Source: an uncultured Oscillospiraceae bacterium
GTDB taxonomy: Bacteria > Bacillota > Clostridia > Oscillospirales > Oscillospiraceae
Reading direction: 5' to 3'
Length of the DNA: 32,192 nt
NCBI GenBank assembly: GCA_900768135.1
Contig: CAAGBT010000063.1
Coordinates: 1 to 32,192, forward strand
Shown: one piece after another, positions 1 to 7,267 of the stretch
Layout of the letters: every line of letters begins with the position of its first letter
Position numbering within the stretch: position 1 is the first letter of the stretch
Program-made: the position numbers and the translations under genes
The notes under the pieces: generated by a model
Told to the model about the DNA's origin: nothing
Seen by the model: the letters and a program-made list of their open reading frames with translations, nothing else
Databases searched by the model: none

Positions 1-360
1 AAGGCCATCACCGAGGCCGAGGCCTATCACGGCCCGTCCCTCATCATCGGCTACAGCCCCTGCGAGATGCACTCCATCAAGGGCGGCATGATGAACTGCC
101 AGAAGGAAATGAAGAAGGCCGTTGAGTGCGGCTACTGGAACCTGTTCCGCTTCAATCCCGCGGCGGATAAGAAGTTCACGCTCGACTCCAAGGCTCCTGC
201 CGGCGGTTACCGTGAGTTCCTGATGAACGAGGCGCGTTACAGCCGCCTGACCCGCGAGTTCCCCGAGCGTGCCGAAGGTCTCTTCGAGCGCAACGAGGAA
301 GCGGCCAAGGAGCGCTATGAACACCTCACCAAGCTTATCGATATGTACGATAAGCAGTAA
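1..360 (+). CDS. nifJ: Pyruvate:ferredoxin oxidoreductase, C-terminal end (partial)
   Basis: The open frame enters from the left edge of the window and stops at 358-360, giving the last 119 residues. Visible motifs such as GPSLIIGYSPC, followed by KGGMMNCQKEMKKAVECGYWNLFRF, match the end of the thiamine-pyrophosphate domain of single-chain pyruvate:ferredoxin (flavodoxin) oxidoreductase. The enzyme oxidises pyruvate to acetyl-CoA and CO2 in the cytoplasm and reduces ferredoxin, a central step in anaerobic fermentation. The ATG at 67 is an internal methionine, not the start. A strong terminator follows 20 bases after the stop, so this is the last gene of its transcript. The family call is firm. 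The rest of the protein lies outside the window. Confidence 0.93.
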   Translation, partial: KAITEAEAYHGPSLIIGYSPCEMHSIKGGMMNCQKEMKKAVECGYWNLFRFNPAADKKFTLDSKAPAGGYREFLMNEARYSRLTREFPERAEGLFERNEEAAKERYEHLTKLIDMYDKQ

Positions 361-380
361 TCTCCCAAGAAAAAGCGTAA

Positions 381-413
381 AAAGGAAGCGCGGCAAAGCC
401 GCGCTTCCTTTTT
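381..413 (+). terminator. Rho-independent terminator of nifJ
   Basis: A perfect 14-base stem (381-394 with 398-411) closes on an AAA loop and runs into a T tract. It lies just after the nifJ stop. The A-rich left flank could also let it stop tadA transcripts from the other strand. Confidence 0.9.
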
Positions 414-454
414 ATACAGATGAAAACCCGCGCGCTGTCCGTGGGGAGGCCTGC

Positions 455-898
455 TCAGCGCAGCGTGCGGAAAAAGTCCGTCAGCACGGCGCGGCAGTCG
501 TCCGCCAGAATGCCGCCCACAAGCACAGGGCGAAAGGGAAACTGCTCCATAAAGAGATTCAGTACGCCGCCGCAGGCGCCCATCGCCTCGTCGCGCGCGC
601 CGTAGCAGACGCGCGGAATGCGCGCGTTAATGATCGCACCGGCGCACATGGGACACGGCTCCAGCGTGACATAGAGCGTGCATCCGTCCAGCCGCCAGCC
701 TCCCAGCGTTTCATTTGCCTGCGCGATGGCCTCCATCTCTGCGTGCGATGAGGTGCGCTGCAGCTCCTCGCGCCGGTTGCGTCCGCGGCCAACGACCACG
801 CCGTCCCGCACGATCACGCAGCCTACGGGAACCTCGCCCGCCGCCGCCGCTTCCCGCGCCAGCGCCAGCGCCTGACGCATATAGTCTTCATGCTCCAT
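455..898 (-). CDS. tadA: tRNA-specific adenosine deaminase TadA
   Basis: 147 residues, normal for TadA. It converts the wobble adenosine 34 of tRNA-Arg(ACG) to inosine. The zinc-dependent deaminase signature is complete: H52-A-E54 supplies one zinc ligand and the proton-shuttle glutamate, and P-C82-P-M-C85 supplies the other two ligands. The ATG at 898 is preceded by AGGAGG with good spacing, which fixes the start. It is convergent with nifJ and divergent from yaaL-bofA. Other members of the cytidine/guanine deaminase superfamily share the zinc motif, but the VPVGCV...TSSHAEMEAI pattern and the length favour TadA. Confidence 0.93.
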   Translation of the reverse strand: MEHEDYMRQALALAREAAAAGEVPVGCVIVRDGVVVGRGRNRREELQRTSSHAEMEAIAQANETLGGWRLDGCTLYVTLEPCPMCAGAIINARIPRVCYGARDEAMGACGGVLNLFMEQFPFRPVLVGGILADDCRAVLTDFFRTLR

Positions 899-921
899 GG
901 GGGCCTCCTGTTTGAAATGCG

Positions 922-949
922 GAATATTTGTCCATAATTGCCATACACT
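922..949 (+). promoter_or_regulatory. Putative sigma-E (mother-cell sporulation) promoter for yaaL-bofA
   Basis: GAATATT (922-928) and CATACACT (942-949) are 13 bases apart, close to the Bacillus sigma-E consensus (KMATATT, about 13-14 bases, CATACAHT). No convincing SigA promoter is present on this strand. In B. subtilis bofA is expressed in the mother cell under sigma-E, which fits the position 30 bases before the yaaL start. Confidence 0.5.
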
Positions 950-959
950 TACTCTGTAA
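931..959 (-). promoter_or_regulatory. Candidate SigA promoter for tadA
   Basis: Read on the minus strand, TTACAG (954-959) and TATGGA (931-936) are separated by 17 bases, upstream of the tadA ribosome binding site. The -10 is only a fair match. It overlaps the putative sigma-E promoter of the divergent yaaL-bofA pair. Confidence 0.4.
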
Positions 960-979
960 CCGTATGGGAGGATAAAAGA

Positions 980-1246
980 ATGCGAAAGGCTGATCTGCTG
1001 CGCTGCGCTGTTGCGCGCGATGCATCCATGCAGGACCTGTTCCGCGAACTGGACGATACACGCTTTGCGCTTGCACAGGCGTATGGCCGGTTCAACGCCG
1101 TCTGCGAGCCAGAGCTGGTGGATGCGTGCGTTTATGAGATCAACGCCGTCCTTTCGCGCTACGATTTTCTGCTGCGGCAGATCAAGGAGCGCGGCGGTGC
1201 GGCAAAGCGTCAGGCGTGTACGGAGGGGGTTGCTACATGGGTGTGA
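980..1246 (+). CDS. yaaL: YaaL family (DUF2508) small protein
   Basis: 88 residues, predicted mostly helical and charged, of unknown biochemical function. The pattern LFRELDDTRFALAQAYGRFNAVCEPELVDACVYEINAV matches DUF2508/YaaL, a short Bacillota protein usually encoded next to bofA, as here. The ATG at 980 is chosen because GGGAGG lies just before it; an upstream ATG at 938 lies inside the promoter region. Its stop overlaps the bofA start by 10 bases, indicating coupled translation. The usual neighbour recR is not beside it here. The family call rests on size, pattern and the bofA neighbour. Confidence 0.8.
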   Translation: MRKADLLRCAVARDASMQDLFRELDDTRFALAQAYGRFNAVCEPELVDACVYEINAVLSRYDFLLRQIKERGGAAKRQACTEGVATWV

Positions 1247-1503
1247 TGCAGAAGCTGCTGCTGGGATTGATGGCGCTGTTTGCCGTGCTGGCGGTGCTGC
1301 GGCTGTTTTCCGCGCCGCTGAAGCTGGCGGGCAAGCTGCTGGTCAACACGCTGCTCGGATTTGCCCTGCTGGGGCTGCTGAGCGCAACGGGAGCGCTGGC
1401 AAAGCTTGCGCTGGGGCTGAATCTGTTCAATGCGCTCATCATCGCGGTTCTCGGCGTGCCGGGACTTGCACTGCTGGTGCTGCTGCAAATGATATTTGTT
1501 TGA
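1237..1503 (+). CDS. bofA: Pro-sigma-K processing inhibitor BofA family protein
   Basis: 88 residues, almost entirely hydrophobic, with two or three membrane segments. The C-terminal NLFNALIIAVLGVPGLALLVLLQ is the BofA signature. In B. subtilis BofA, with SpoIVFA, holds the membrane protease SpoIVFB inactive until a forespore signal arrives, timing sigma-K activation in the mother cell. The ATG at 1237 has GGAGGGG upstream; the frame is open further back to 1216 but that start lacks a ribosome binding site. It indicates a spore-forming lineage, although BofA homologues also persist in some non-sporulating Clostridia. Confidence 0.88.
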   Translation: MGVMQKLLLGLMALFAVLAVLRLFSAPLKLAGKLLVNTLLGFALLGLLSATGALAKLALGLNLFNALIIAVLGVPGLALLVLLQMIFV

Positions 1504-1532
1504 TACATATAAAAAATAAATCCAACTTTTGA

Positions 1533-1559
1533 CCGCTGCGCGCCGCGCGGCGGCTTTTT
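1533..1559. terminator. Terminator between bofA and the convergent ttcA-like gene
   Basis: A GC-rich hairpin (1533-1542 with 1544-1553, one wobble pair, tight loop) is followed by TTTTTA. It reaches the stop codon of the minus-strand gene at 1558-1560, so it chiefly serves bofA. Confidence 0.7.
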
Positions 1560-2283
1560 ACGTTTCTTCGCCGCCCACACCCCAGCCGTAAAGCGGGTAG
1601 CGCTGCATTGCGCCAAAAAGCTTGCTTTTCAGGTCGGGGTAGCGCGAGGAGAGAGATTCGATCAGCTCCTTGACCTCCTGGCGGCGCGTTTCGCCGTTGG
1701 CGGGGCAGGGATTCTGCACGATGGGCAGCGCCAGGCGCGCCGCTGCGCGGCGCACCTGCTGCTCCTTCACATAGAGCAGCGGGCGGATCTGCGTCACATC
1801 TGAGCGGCTCAGGTATGTGACCGGCTGGAAACAGCCGATGCGTCCCTCGAAAAGGAGATTCATCAAAAGCGTTTCCACGGCATCGTCATAATGATGCCCG
1901 AGCGCGATCTTCCGGATGCCATGCTCGTTCATCGCCGTTGAGAGCGCGCCGCGGCGGAGCTTTGCGCACAGCGAGCAGGGGTTTTTCTCCTTGCGCTCCA
2001 GAAAGACGATCTCGTAGATCGGCACGTTCACGCGGATGTATTCTACGCCGAGCGTATCGCAGTAGTCGGCCACGGCGTCAAAGCTCATGCCCGGCACGCC
2101 GGTTTCCACCGTGATGGCTGCAACGCGGAACTGCTTGGGATAAAACTGCGCGAGCCGCGCGAGCGCCGTGAGCGTCAGAAGAGAGTCCTTGCCGCCGGAT
2201 ACGCCGACGGCAACGGTTTCCCCCTGCTGTATCATGTCGTAATCCTCAACGCAGCGGCGCACGAGTCCTAAAATTTCCTGCAT
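1558..2283 (-). CDS. ttcA: TtcA family tRNA thiolation enzyme (PP-loop ATPase)
   Basis: 241 residues. The N-terminal PP-loop S29-G-G-K-D-S34 marks an N-type ATP pyrophosphatase that adenylates the target base. C103-S-L-C106 followed by AKLRRG, and GHHYDDAVETLLMNLLFEGR, are the TtcA/TtuA-family features, with a further Cys in NPCPANGE that could complete Fe-S cluster binding. TtcA makes 2-thiocytidine at tRNA position 32. The start at 2283 has an AAGGGG ribosome binding site. TilS and MnmA share the PP-loop but lack the CxxC arrangement. The family is clear; exact target base specificity is inferred. Confidence 0.82.
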   Translation of the reverse strand: MQEILGLVRRCVEDYDMIQQGETVAVGVSGGKDSLLTLTALARLAQFYPKQFRVAAITVETGVPGMSFDAVADYCDTLGVEYIRVNVPIYEIVFLERKEKNPCSLCAKLRRGALSTAMNEHGIRKIALGHHYDDAVETLLMNLLFEGRIGCFQPVTYLSRSDVTQIRPLLYVKEQQVRRAAARLALPIVQNPCPANGETRRQEVKELIESLSSRYPDLKSKLFGAMQRYPLYGWGVGGEET

Positions 2284-2338
2284 GGAGATCGCCCCTTTCC
2301 GGAAAAATAAAAGTTTTCATTTTGCGTTTTCAGATTTC

Positions 2339-2358
2339 GAGAGAAAACGAGAGAAAAC
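2339..2358 (+). repeat. Two tandem copies of a 10-base repeat upstream of rplM
   Basis: GAGAGAAAAC occurs twice end to end (2339-2348, 2349-2358), with a partial third copy after it. It lies 43 bases upstream of the rplM promoter -35. No function is known; it could be an A-rich UP-like stretch. Confidence 0.6.
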
Positions 2359-2400
2359 AAGAGAATTCACGAGCATTGACTGCGCTAAATCAAAATGGGG

Positions 2401-2429
2401 TTGACATTCTGCGCGCAGGATGCTATAAA
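2401..2429 (+). promoter_or_regulatory. SigA promoter of the rplM-rpsI operon
   Basis: TTGACA (2401-2406), 17 bases, TATAAA (2424-2429): almost perfect consensus, as expected for a ribosomal protein operon. The leader from about 2436 to 2513 is nearly 80 bases. Bacillota often carry an autoregulatory L13 leader here, but I could not fold this one convincingly into that structure. Confidence 0.88.
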
Positions 2430-2513
2430 TAAACACGTTCCGATTTTACCAAGGGACGAGAAAAATGTAAAGCACAAGCTTTCATTCATAGATCAAATGG
2501 AGGAATACACACC

Positions 2514-2942
2514 ATGTCCACTTTTATGGCGAACAAGGGCAACATCGAGCGTAAGTGGTACGTCATCGATGCCGCCGGCAAGCCCATGGGCAAGACCGCC
2601 GTTGCTGCGGCCGATCTGCTCCGCGGCAAGCGCAAAGTCACCTACACCCCGCACGCCGACTGCGGCGACAACGTCATCATCATCAACGCTTCCAAGGCCA
2701 TCCTCACCGGCAACAAGATGGAGCAGAAGTACTACCGCACCCACTCCGGCTGGGTCGGCGGTCTGAAGGAGACCAAGTACCGCATCCTCATGCAGGAGAA
2801 GCCCGAGCTTGCGATGCGCGTGGCCGTGCGCGGCATGATGCCCCGCAACACCGTGACCAAGGACTCCCTGAAGCGTCTGCACATCTACGCGGGCGAAGCC
2901 CACGAGCAGCAGGCTCAGAAGCCCGAAGCTTACGAAGTCTAA
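2514..2942 (+). CDS. rplM: 50S ribosomal protein L13
   Basis: 142 residues, the usual length. It is an early-assembling 23S rRNA-binding protein of the large subunit. The N-terminal RKWYVIDAAGKPMGKTA and the central GDNVIIINASKA...GNKMEQKYYRTHSG are diagnostic for L13. The ATG at 2514 follows GGAGG. rpsI starts 14 bases after its stop, the conserved L13-S9 operon order. Confidence 0.98.
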   Translation: MSTFMANKGNIERKWYVIDAAGKPMGKTAVAAADLLRGKRKVTYTPHADCGDNVIIINASKAILTGNKMEQKYYRTHSGWVGGLKETKYRILMQEKPELAMRVAVRGMMPRNTVTKDSLKRLHIYAGEAHEQQAQKPEAYEV

Positions 2943-2956
2943 GGAGGAAGAGAAGA

Positions 2957-3361
2957 ATGTATCAGTCCAAGAAGCCTTATCTGTACGGCACCGGCCGTAG
3001 AAAGTCCTCCGTCGCCCGCGTTCACCTCTTCCAGAACGGCACCGGCTCCATCACCATCAACGGCCGCGACATTGACGATTACTTCGGCCTTGAAACGCTG
3101 AAGATGGTCGTCCGTCAGCCCCTGGTCTCCACGGAAGAGCTGGGTAAGGTCGATATCGTCGCCACCGTCGAGGGCGGCGGTGTGTCCGGTCAGGCAGGCG
3201 CGCTGCGTCACGGCATCTCCCGCGCGCTGCTGCTGGTCAACCCCGAGTACCGCACCATCCTCAAGAAGGCCGGCTTCCTCACGCGCGATCCGCGCATGAA
3301 GGAGCGCAAGAAATACGGTCTCAAAGCAGCCCGCCGCGCGCCGCAGTTCAGCAAGCGCTGA
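2957..3361 (+). CDS. rpsI: 30S ribosomal protein S9
   Basis: 134 residues. It is a small-subunit protein whose basic C-terminal tail reaches the P-site tRNA. GTGRRKSSVARVHL near the start, GGGVSGQAGALRHGISRALL in the middle, and the terminal RRAPQFSKR are all diagnostic. The ATG at 2957 has AAGGAGGAAG before it, immediately after the rplM stop. A longer open frame from 2555 is read through rplM in another frame and is not used. Transcribed with rplM and ended by the hairpin at 3391. Confidence 0.98.
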   Translation: MYQSKKPYLYGTGRRKSSVARVHLFQNGTGSITINGRDIDDYFGLETLKMVVRQPLVSTEELGKVDIVATVEGGGVSGQAGALRHGISRALLLVNPEYRTILKKAGFLTRDPRMKERKKYGLKAARRAPQFSKR

Positions 3362-3390
3362 TTGCAGCCCGCTCCGAGCGCAAACAGTTC

Positions 3391-3426
3391 AAAAGCGCCG
3401 AAACCTCACGGTTTCGGCGCTTTTTC
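3391..3426. terminator. Terminator of rplM-rpsI, likely bidirectional
   Basis: A 12-base perfect stem (3394-3405 with 3410-3421) has a TCAC loop, a T tract on the right and an A tract on the left. It can end both the ribosomal operon and the convergent tdh-kbl-kinase operon. Confidence 0.9.
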
Positions 3427-3542
3427 TTTCTTCATGCGGGAATATGGCGCAAACGGGACGCCTTTCCGGATCGGCAGGCGGGCTTAGAAATGAGCGGCCG
3501 CTAAAAAGCTTGCGCGGGCGCCGAAGCGACCGTTCCTTTCCA

Positions 3543-4121
3543 CTATTCGGAAAGATAATAGAGAGTGCAGTGCCTGCGCACGTCCAGCGCGCGGAAGTAG
3601 CGCTCCTCCAGCGGGATCCATCGCTCGGCAAAGCGCCGCGCGTCATCCTCTCCGTTACGCGCGCGGATGCGGCGCAGCTGCTCATCGGAGCCAACATCGA
3701 GAAACACCGTAAGGCCGTACTGCTCCCGCAGCGCGGGGTGGCAGGAGTACGAGCCTTCAATGACATACAGTGCCGCCGGGGGAACCGAGATGGGCGCGGC
3801 AAGCGAAAGCGTGTGACAGTCGAACGGACGGTAGGAAAAGGGTTTTCCCGCGCGCAGCGGCAGCAGCACCTCAGCGAGAAACCGCTCGCGGTCAACATTT
3901 CCGCCGGGTTCAAGGAAGCGCTCCTCCGTTCGCTGCTCCGGACGAAGGAAAAAATGATCCATCGGCACGACTGTACAGCCGGAAAGCCGGGCAAGCTGGG
4001 CCGCAAGGGTAGTCTTTCCTGCGGCGCAGCGGCCGTCGATGGCGAGGAGAAAGGGGCTGCGTCCGTCTCGCCGTGTTTCTGCCTCGGCGAAGATCGCTTT
4101 GGCGATATCCATGCTCTGCAT
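3543..4121 (-). CDS. Uridine kinase-like P-loop nucleoside/sugar kinase
   Basis: 192 residues. Walker A is clear at 30-37 (GRCAAGKT), followed by an MDHFF stretch where uridine kinase-like enzymes bind substrate, and VIEGSYSCHP, similar to the EG-Y motif of the family. Its substrate is unknown; clostridial homologues are usually called uridine kinase family or (d)CMP kinase-like. It starts 6 bases after the kbl stop and has only a weak ribosome binding site, so it is probably translated by coupling as the third gene of the tdh operon. That position does not itself prove a role in threonine breakdown. Confidence 0.75.
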   Translation of the reverse strand: MQSMDIAKAIFAEAETRRDGRSPFLLAIDGRCAAGKTTLAAQLARLSGCTVVPMDHFFLRPEQRTEERFLEPGGNVDRERFLAEVLLPLRAGKPFSYRPFDCHTLSLAAPISVPPAALYVIEGSYSCHPALREQYGLTVFLDVGSDEQLRRIRARNGEDDARRFAERWIPLEERYFRALDVRRHCTLYYLSE

Positions 4122-4127
4122 CCGGCG

Positions 4128-5315
4128 TTACAGACCCATCTCGGCCTTGACCTCGCCGAAGCAGCGGACGGCAAAGTCCAGATCGTCCTTTGTGTGGCCG
4201 GCGGAGATCTGCGTGCGCACGCGATCGCGCCCCTTCGGCACAACGGGATAGCAAAAGCCAACGACATATACGCCCTTTTCAAGCATCCGGCGGGCAAACT
4301 CGCCCGCGACCTTGGGGTCGTACAGCATGACGGGTACGATCGGATGCTCGCCGGGCAGCAGGTCAAAGCCGAGTTTTTCCATCTCTGCGCGGAAGTAGCG
4401 GGCATTTTCATGCACTCTGTCGCGCAGCGCGGTGGATTCGGTCAGCATATCGATCGTTTCGATCGTTGCCGCGCAGATAGCCGGGGCAAGGGAATTGGAG
4501 AAGAGATACGGACGGCTGCGCTGGCGCAGCAGATCGACGATCTCGCGCCTTGCGGCGGTGTAGCCGCCGGAGGCGCCGCCCATGGCCTTGCCGAAGGTGC
4601 CGGTCAGGATATCGACACGGTCCATCACGCCGCAGAACTCCGGCGTGCCGCGCCCATGCTTGCCCATAAAGCCGACGGCGTGGCTGTCGTCTACCATGAC
4701 GAGCGCATCAAACGCATCGGCCAGATCGCAGATGCCCTTGAGGTTTGCAATGTAGCCGTCCATGGAGAACACGCCGTCGGTGGCAATGATGATCCTCTTG
4801 CAGCCCGCCTCGCGCGCGGCCAGCAGCTGGGTGCGCAGATCGCCCATGTCGCTGTTTTTATAGCGGTAGCGGTGGGCCTTGCAAAGGCGCACGCCGTCGA
4901 TGATGCTTGCATGGTTCAGCTCGTCGGAGATGACGGCGTCGTCCGCACCCAGCAGCGTTTCAAAAAGGCCGCCGTTGGCGTCGAAGCAGGAGGAATAGAG
5001 GATGGCATCCTCCATGCCGACGAAGCCGGCGATCTTTTGCTCAAGCGTCTTGTGGATCTGCTGCGTGCCGCAGATAAAGCGCACGGAGGAAAGCCCGAAG
5101 CCCCACGCGTCATAGCTCTTCTTTGCCGCAGCGATCAGGCGCGGATGGTCGGAAAGGCCGAGATAGTTGTTTGCGCACAGATTGACCACGCCGCGCGCGG
5201 CGGTGGTGTCGATGCGGCTTCTCTGCGGGGTGGTGATGATGCGCTCGTCTTTGTAGGTGCCTGCCTCGCGGATGGCGGCAAGCTCGGCGCGGTAGCTCTC
5301 ATACGCGGTTTTCAT
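4128..5315 (-). CDS. kbl: Glycine C-acetyltransferase (2-amino-3-ketobutyrate CoA ligase)
   Basis: 395 residues, typical length. This PLP enzyme of the alpha-oxoamine synthase family cleaves 2-amino-3-oxobutyrate with CoA to give glycine and acetyl-CoA. The PLP lysine is K243 in TGTFGKAMGG, with DDSHA at 209-213 upstream, and the start MKTAYESYRAELAAIREAGTYKDER is close to known Kbl proteins. The start overlaps the tdh stop by four bases (ATGA), so the unstable intermediate made by Tdh is handled by a co-translated partner. BioF is a relative, but the tdh neighbour and the N-terminus settle the call. Confidence 0.95.
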   Translation of the reverse strand: MKTAYESYRAELAAIREAGTYKDERIITTPQRSRIDTTAARGVVNLCANNYLGLSDHPRLIAAAKKSYDAWGFGLSSVRFICGTQQIHKTLEQKIAGFVGMEDAILYSSCFDANGGLFETLLGADDAVISDELNHASIIDGVRLCKAHRYRYKNSDMGDLRTQLLAAREAGCKRIIIATDGVFSMDGYIANLKGICDLADAFDALVMVDDSHAVGFMGKHGRGTPEFCGVMDRVDILTGTFGKAMGGASGGYTAARREIVDLLRQRSRPYLFSNSLAPAICAATIETIDMLTESTALRDRVHENARYFRAEMEKLGFDLLPGEHPIVPVMLYDPKVAGEFARRMLEKGVYVVGFCYPVVPKGRDRVRTQISAGHTKDDLDFAVRCFGEVKAEMGL

Positions 5316-6367
5316 TCGGCGGGTTCCTCCTTTTTTGTCGTCCAGTCGAGAATGACCTTGCCGCTCATGCCGCTGTGCATGGCTTCAAAGCCCTTTTCAA
5401 AGTCGGTGTAGTGAAAACGGTGGGTGATGGCGGGCGTAAGATCCAGCCCGCCCTGCACCATGTAGCTCATCTGATGCCAGTTGTCCATCTTGCGGCCGTA
5501 GATGCCCTGCAGCGTCAGTCCCTTGCCGATGATCTGGTTCATGTCCATCTGCACCGGGCCGTTGCCAAGGCCAAGGAGGCTGATCTTTCCGCCGTTGCGC
5601 ATTACGCCGATCATCTGGCGCAGCGCTGCGCCGGAGCCGGACATCTCAAAGCCCACGTCGAAGCCCTCGACCAGCCCCTGTTCCTTCATCGCAAGCGTCA
5701 GATCCTCGCGCCCGGTGTTGATGGCGGCGTCCGCGCCGAGCTTTTTGGCAAGCTCCAGCCGGTAGTCGTTCAGGTCGGTGACGACCACGCGGCGCGCGCC
5801 GGCGTATTTGGCAATGGCAACGGCAAGAATGCCGACCGGCCCTGCGCCGGTGATGAGAACATCCTCGCCGACGAGGTTGAACATCAGCGCCGTGTGCGTG
5901 GCGTTGCCCACGGCGTCAAACATGGCGACCACATCCTCGTTGAGCGAGGGGTCGATGAGGATGACGTTGCTTGCGGGAATGCAGACATACTCGGCGAACG
6001 CGCCGTCGCGGTCTACGCCTACGCTCGAGGTATTTTTGCACCACTGGATGTTGCCCGTGTGACAGTTGCGGCAGTGGCCGCAGGTGATGTGGCCCTCGCC
6101 GGAAACGCGCTGGCCGACCGTCAGCCCCGTTACGCCCGCGCCGAGCGCGGCGATCTCGCCGACATATTCATGCCCGATGATCATCGGCGGCCTGACGTGC
6201 TGCGACGCCCACTCGTTCCAGTCGTAGATATGTACGTCAGTACCGCAGATGGCGGTTTTGTGGATCTTGATCAGTACCTCGCCCGGTCCCGGCGTGGGTA
6301 CCGATACCTGCCGGAGCTCCAGCCCCGGCCCTGCCGTGACCTTGCAGATCGCGTCCATCAACTGCAT
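5312..6367 (-). CDS. tdh: L-threonine 3-dehydrogenase
   Basis: 351 residues from the ATG at 6367. This zinc-dependent medium-chain dehydrogenase oxidises threonine to 2-amino-3-oxobutyrate with NAD+. C41 in AICGTDVH and H66-E67 in GHEYVG form the catalytic zinc site. C96, C99, C102 and C110 bind the structural zinc. GAGPVG at 174-179 with D198 is an NAD-preferring Rossmann fold. The frame also opens at TTG 6370, but AGGAGG at 6376-6381 is 8 bases from the ATG, which I prefer. First gene of tdh-kbl-kinase, behind a good promoter and a palindrome. Confidence 0.95.
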   Translation of the reverse strand: MQLMDAICKVTAGPGLELRQVSVPTPGPGEVLIKIHKTAICGTDVHIYDWNEWASQHVRPPMIIGHEYVGEIAALGAGVTGLTVGQRVSGEGHITCGHCRNCHTGNIQWCKNTSSVGVDRDGAFAEYVCIPASNVILIDPSLNEDVVAMFDAVGNATHTALMFNLVGEDVLITGAGPVGILAVAIAKYAGARRVVVTDLNDYRLELAKKLGADAAINTGREDLTLAMKEQGLVEGFDVGFEMSGSGAALRQMIGVMRNGGKISLLGLGNGPVQMDMNQIIGKGLTLQGIYGRKMDNWHQMSYMVQGGLDLTPAITHRFHYTDFEKGFEAMHSGMSGKVILDWTTKKEEPAE

Positions 6368-6391
6368 CAATTCGTCCTCCTGATAAAAACA

Positions 6392-6406
6392 AAAGTTGGA
6401 AACTTT
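6392..6406. promoter_or_regulatory. Candidate operator in the tdh leader
   Basis: A perfect short palindrome, AAAGTT-GGA-AACTTT, lies at roughly +11 to +25 of the tdh transcript, between the -10 and the ribosome binding site. A repressor bound here would block tdh. Near-copies form both arms of the large palindrome at the lacI promoter (19291-19324). Which protein binds is unknown. Confidence 0.5.
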
Positions 6407-6423
6407 GTGTTCTGTACAAGGAC

Positions 6424-6452
6424 AGTTTACGCAAGCCGCAGAGAAAAGTCAA
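6424..6452 (-). promoter_or_regulatory. SigA promoter of tdh-kbl
   Basis: On the minus strand TTGACT (6447-6452), 17 bases, TAAACT (6424-6429). Spacing is ideal and the leader of about 50 bases contains the palindrome at 6392-6406 and the tdh ribosome binding site. Confidence 0.75.
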
Positions 6453-6602
6453 CCAGAAACTTGCCTTTGCCGGGAAAAAGCGGCAGAGCGCCCAAAGTCC
6501 GGCAGAATTCATAAAAAGTTCAGCCTTTTCTGGTGGAGTCGGACGGGAAGATATGATAAACTCCTGTCATCAAGCAACTGTGGGGGAAAGGGGCATAGCA
6601 CC

Positions 6603-7187
6603 ATGTCACAGGTGACCAAGCGGGCGCTGGAGGCGTCGCTGAAAAATCTGCTGCTGAAAAAGCCGCTGAGCAAGATCACCATCAGCGACATCACGGAGGA
6701 CTGCGGCATCAACCGCATGACGTTTTACTATCACTTCAAAGATATCTACGACCTTGTGGAGTGGTCGTGTCTGGAGGACGCCAAGCGCGCGCTCGAGGGA
6801 AAGAAAACCTATGAAACATGGCAGCAGGGGCTTTTGCAGATATTCGAGGCTGTGCAGGAGAACAAGCCGTTTATCCTCAATGTTTACCATTCTGTCAGCC
6901 GCGAGCAGGTGGAAAACTACCTTTATAAGCTTACCTACGACCTGCTTGAGGGCGTGGTGGAGGAGCAGGCGCAGGGCATGAGCGTGCGCGGAGAGGACAA
7001 GGCGTTCATCGCAACGGTCTACAAGTATGCCTTTGTCGGCCTGATGCTCGACTGGATCAAAAACGACATGAAGGGCGACCCGCAGGTCATCGTTGAGCGG
7101 CTGTCGCTCGTCATTCACGGGAATGTCCGTGCTGCGCTGGAACGCCTGCGCACTGACAGGGCGGCTCCATCAAAAGCGGCGGAATGA
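6603..7187 (+). CDS. TetR/AcrR family transcriptional regulator
   Basis: 194 residues. The N-terminal helix-turn-helix covers about residues 26-45 (TISDITEDCGINRMTFYYHF), the standard TetR recognition pattern. The C-terminal part, with YKYAFVGLMLDWIKNDMKGDP, resembles the DhaS-like TetR C-terminal domain. The ATG at 6603 follows AAAGGGG; the frame is open further upstream but without a ribosome binding site. It lies head-to-head with tdh and directly before the oleate hydratase gene. TetR regulators beside oleate hydratase are common, so fatty-acid-responsive control of that gene is the likeliest role. Control of tdh is an alternative. Confidence 0.88.
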   Translation: MSQVTKRALEASLKNLLLKKPLSKITISDITEDCGINRMTFYYHFKDIYDLVEWSCLEDAKRALEGKKTYETWQQGLLQIFEAVQENKPFILNVYHSVSREQVENYLYKLTYDLLEGVVEEQAQGMSVRGEDKAFIATVYKYAFVGLMLDWIKNDMKGDPQVIVERLSLVIHGNVRAALERLRTDRAAPSKAAE

Positions 7188-7201
7188 TAAAATTTTTTAC
7201 A

Positions 7202-7267
7202 GCTTTGCGGGCGGTGATGCGTTTTTTATCATCGTTCGCTTTCTGCTGATTGCCCTTTCCGCAAAGC
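7202..7267 (+). promoter_or_regulatory. Inverted repeat upstream of oleate hydratase
   Basis: GCTTTGCGG (7202-7210) and its complement CCGCAAAGC (7259-7267) are 48 bases apart. The right copy lies inside the spacer of the candidate promoter at 7250. It could be an operator half or an mRNA stem; the wide spacing makes this tentative. Confidence 0.3.

Noticed and set aside
1516..1530. A possible further copy of the AAAGTTGGA motif after bofA
   Set aside because: Only half of the motif is present, at a gene end rather than a promoter; likely chance.
2436..2513. An L13 leader RNA upstream of rplM
   Set aside because: Position fits, but I could not recognise the conserved structure by eye, so no feature was claimed. 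A covariance-model search would decide.
2555..3361. A 268-codon frame that would extend S9 through rplM
   Set aside because: The N-terminal part is rplM read in another frame; S9 has its own ribosome binding site and ATG at 2957.
3444..5411. A 655-codon open frame on the plus strand, opposite the kinase and kbl
   Set aside because: It is antisense to two clearly recognised genes, has no ribosome binding site, and its translation is repetitive Ala/Gly/Asp/Val text without domains, typical of GC-rich shadow frames.
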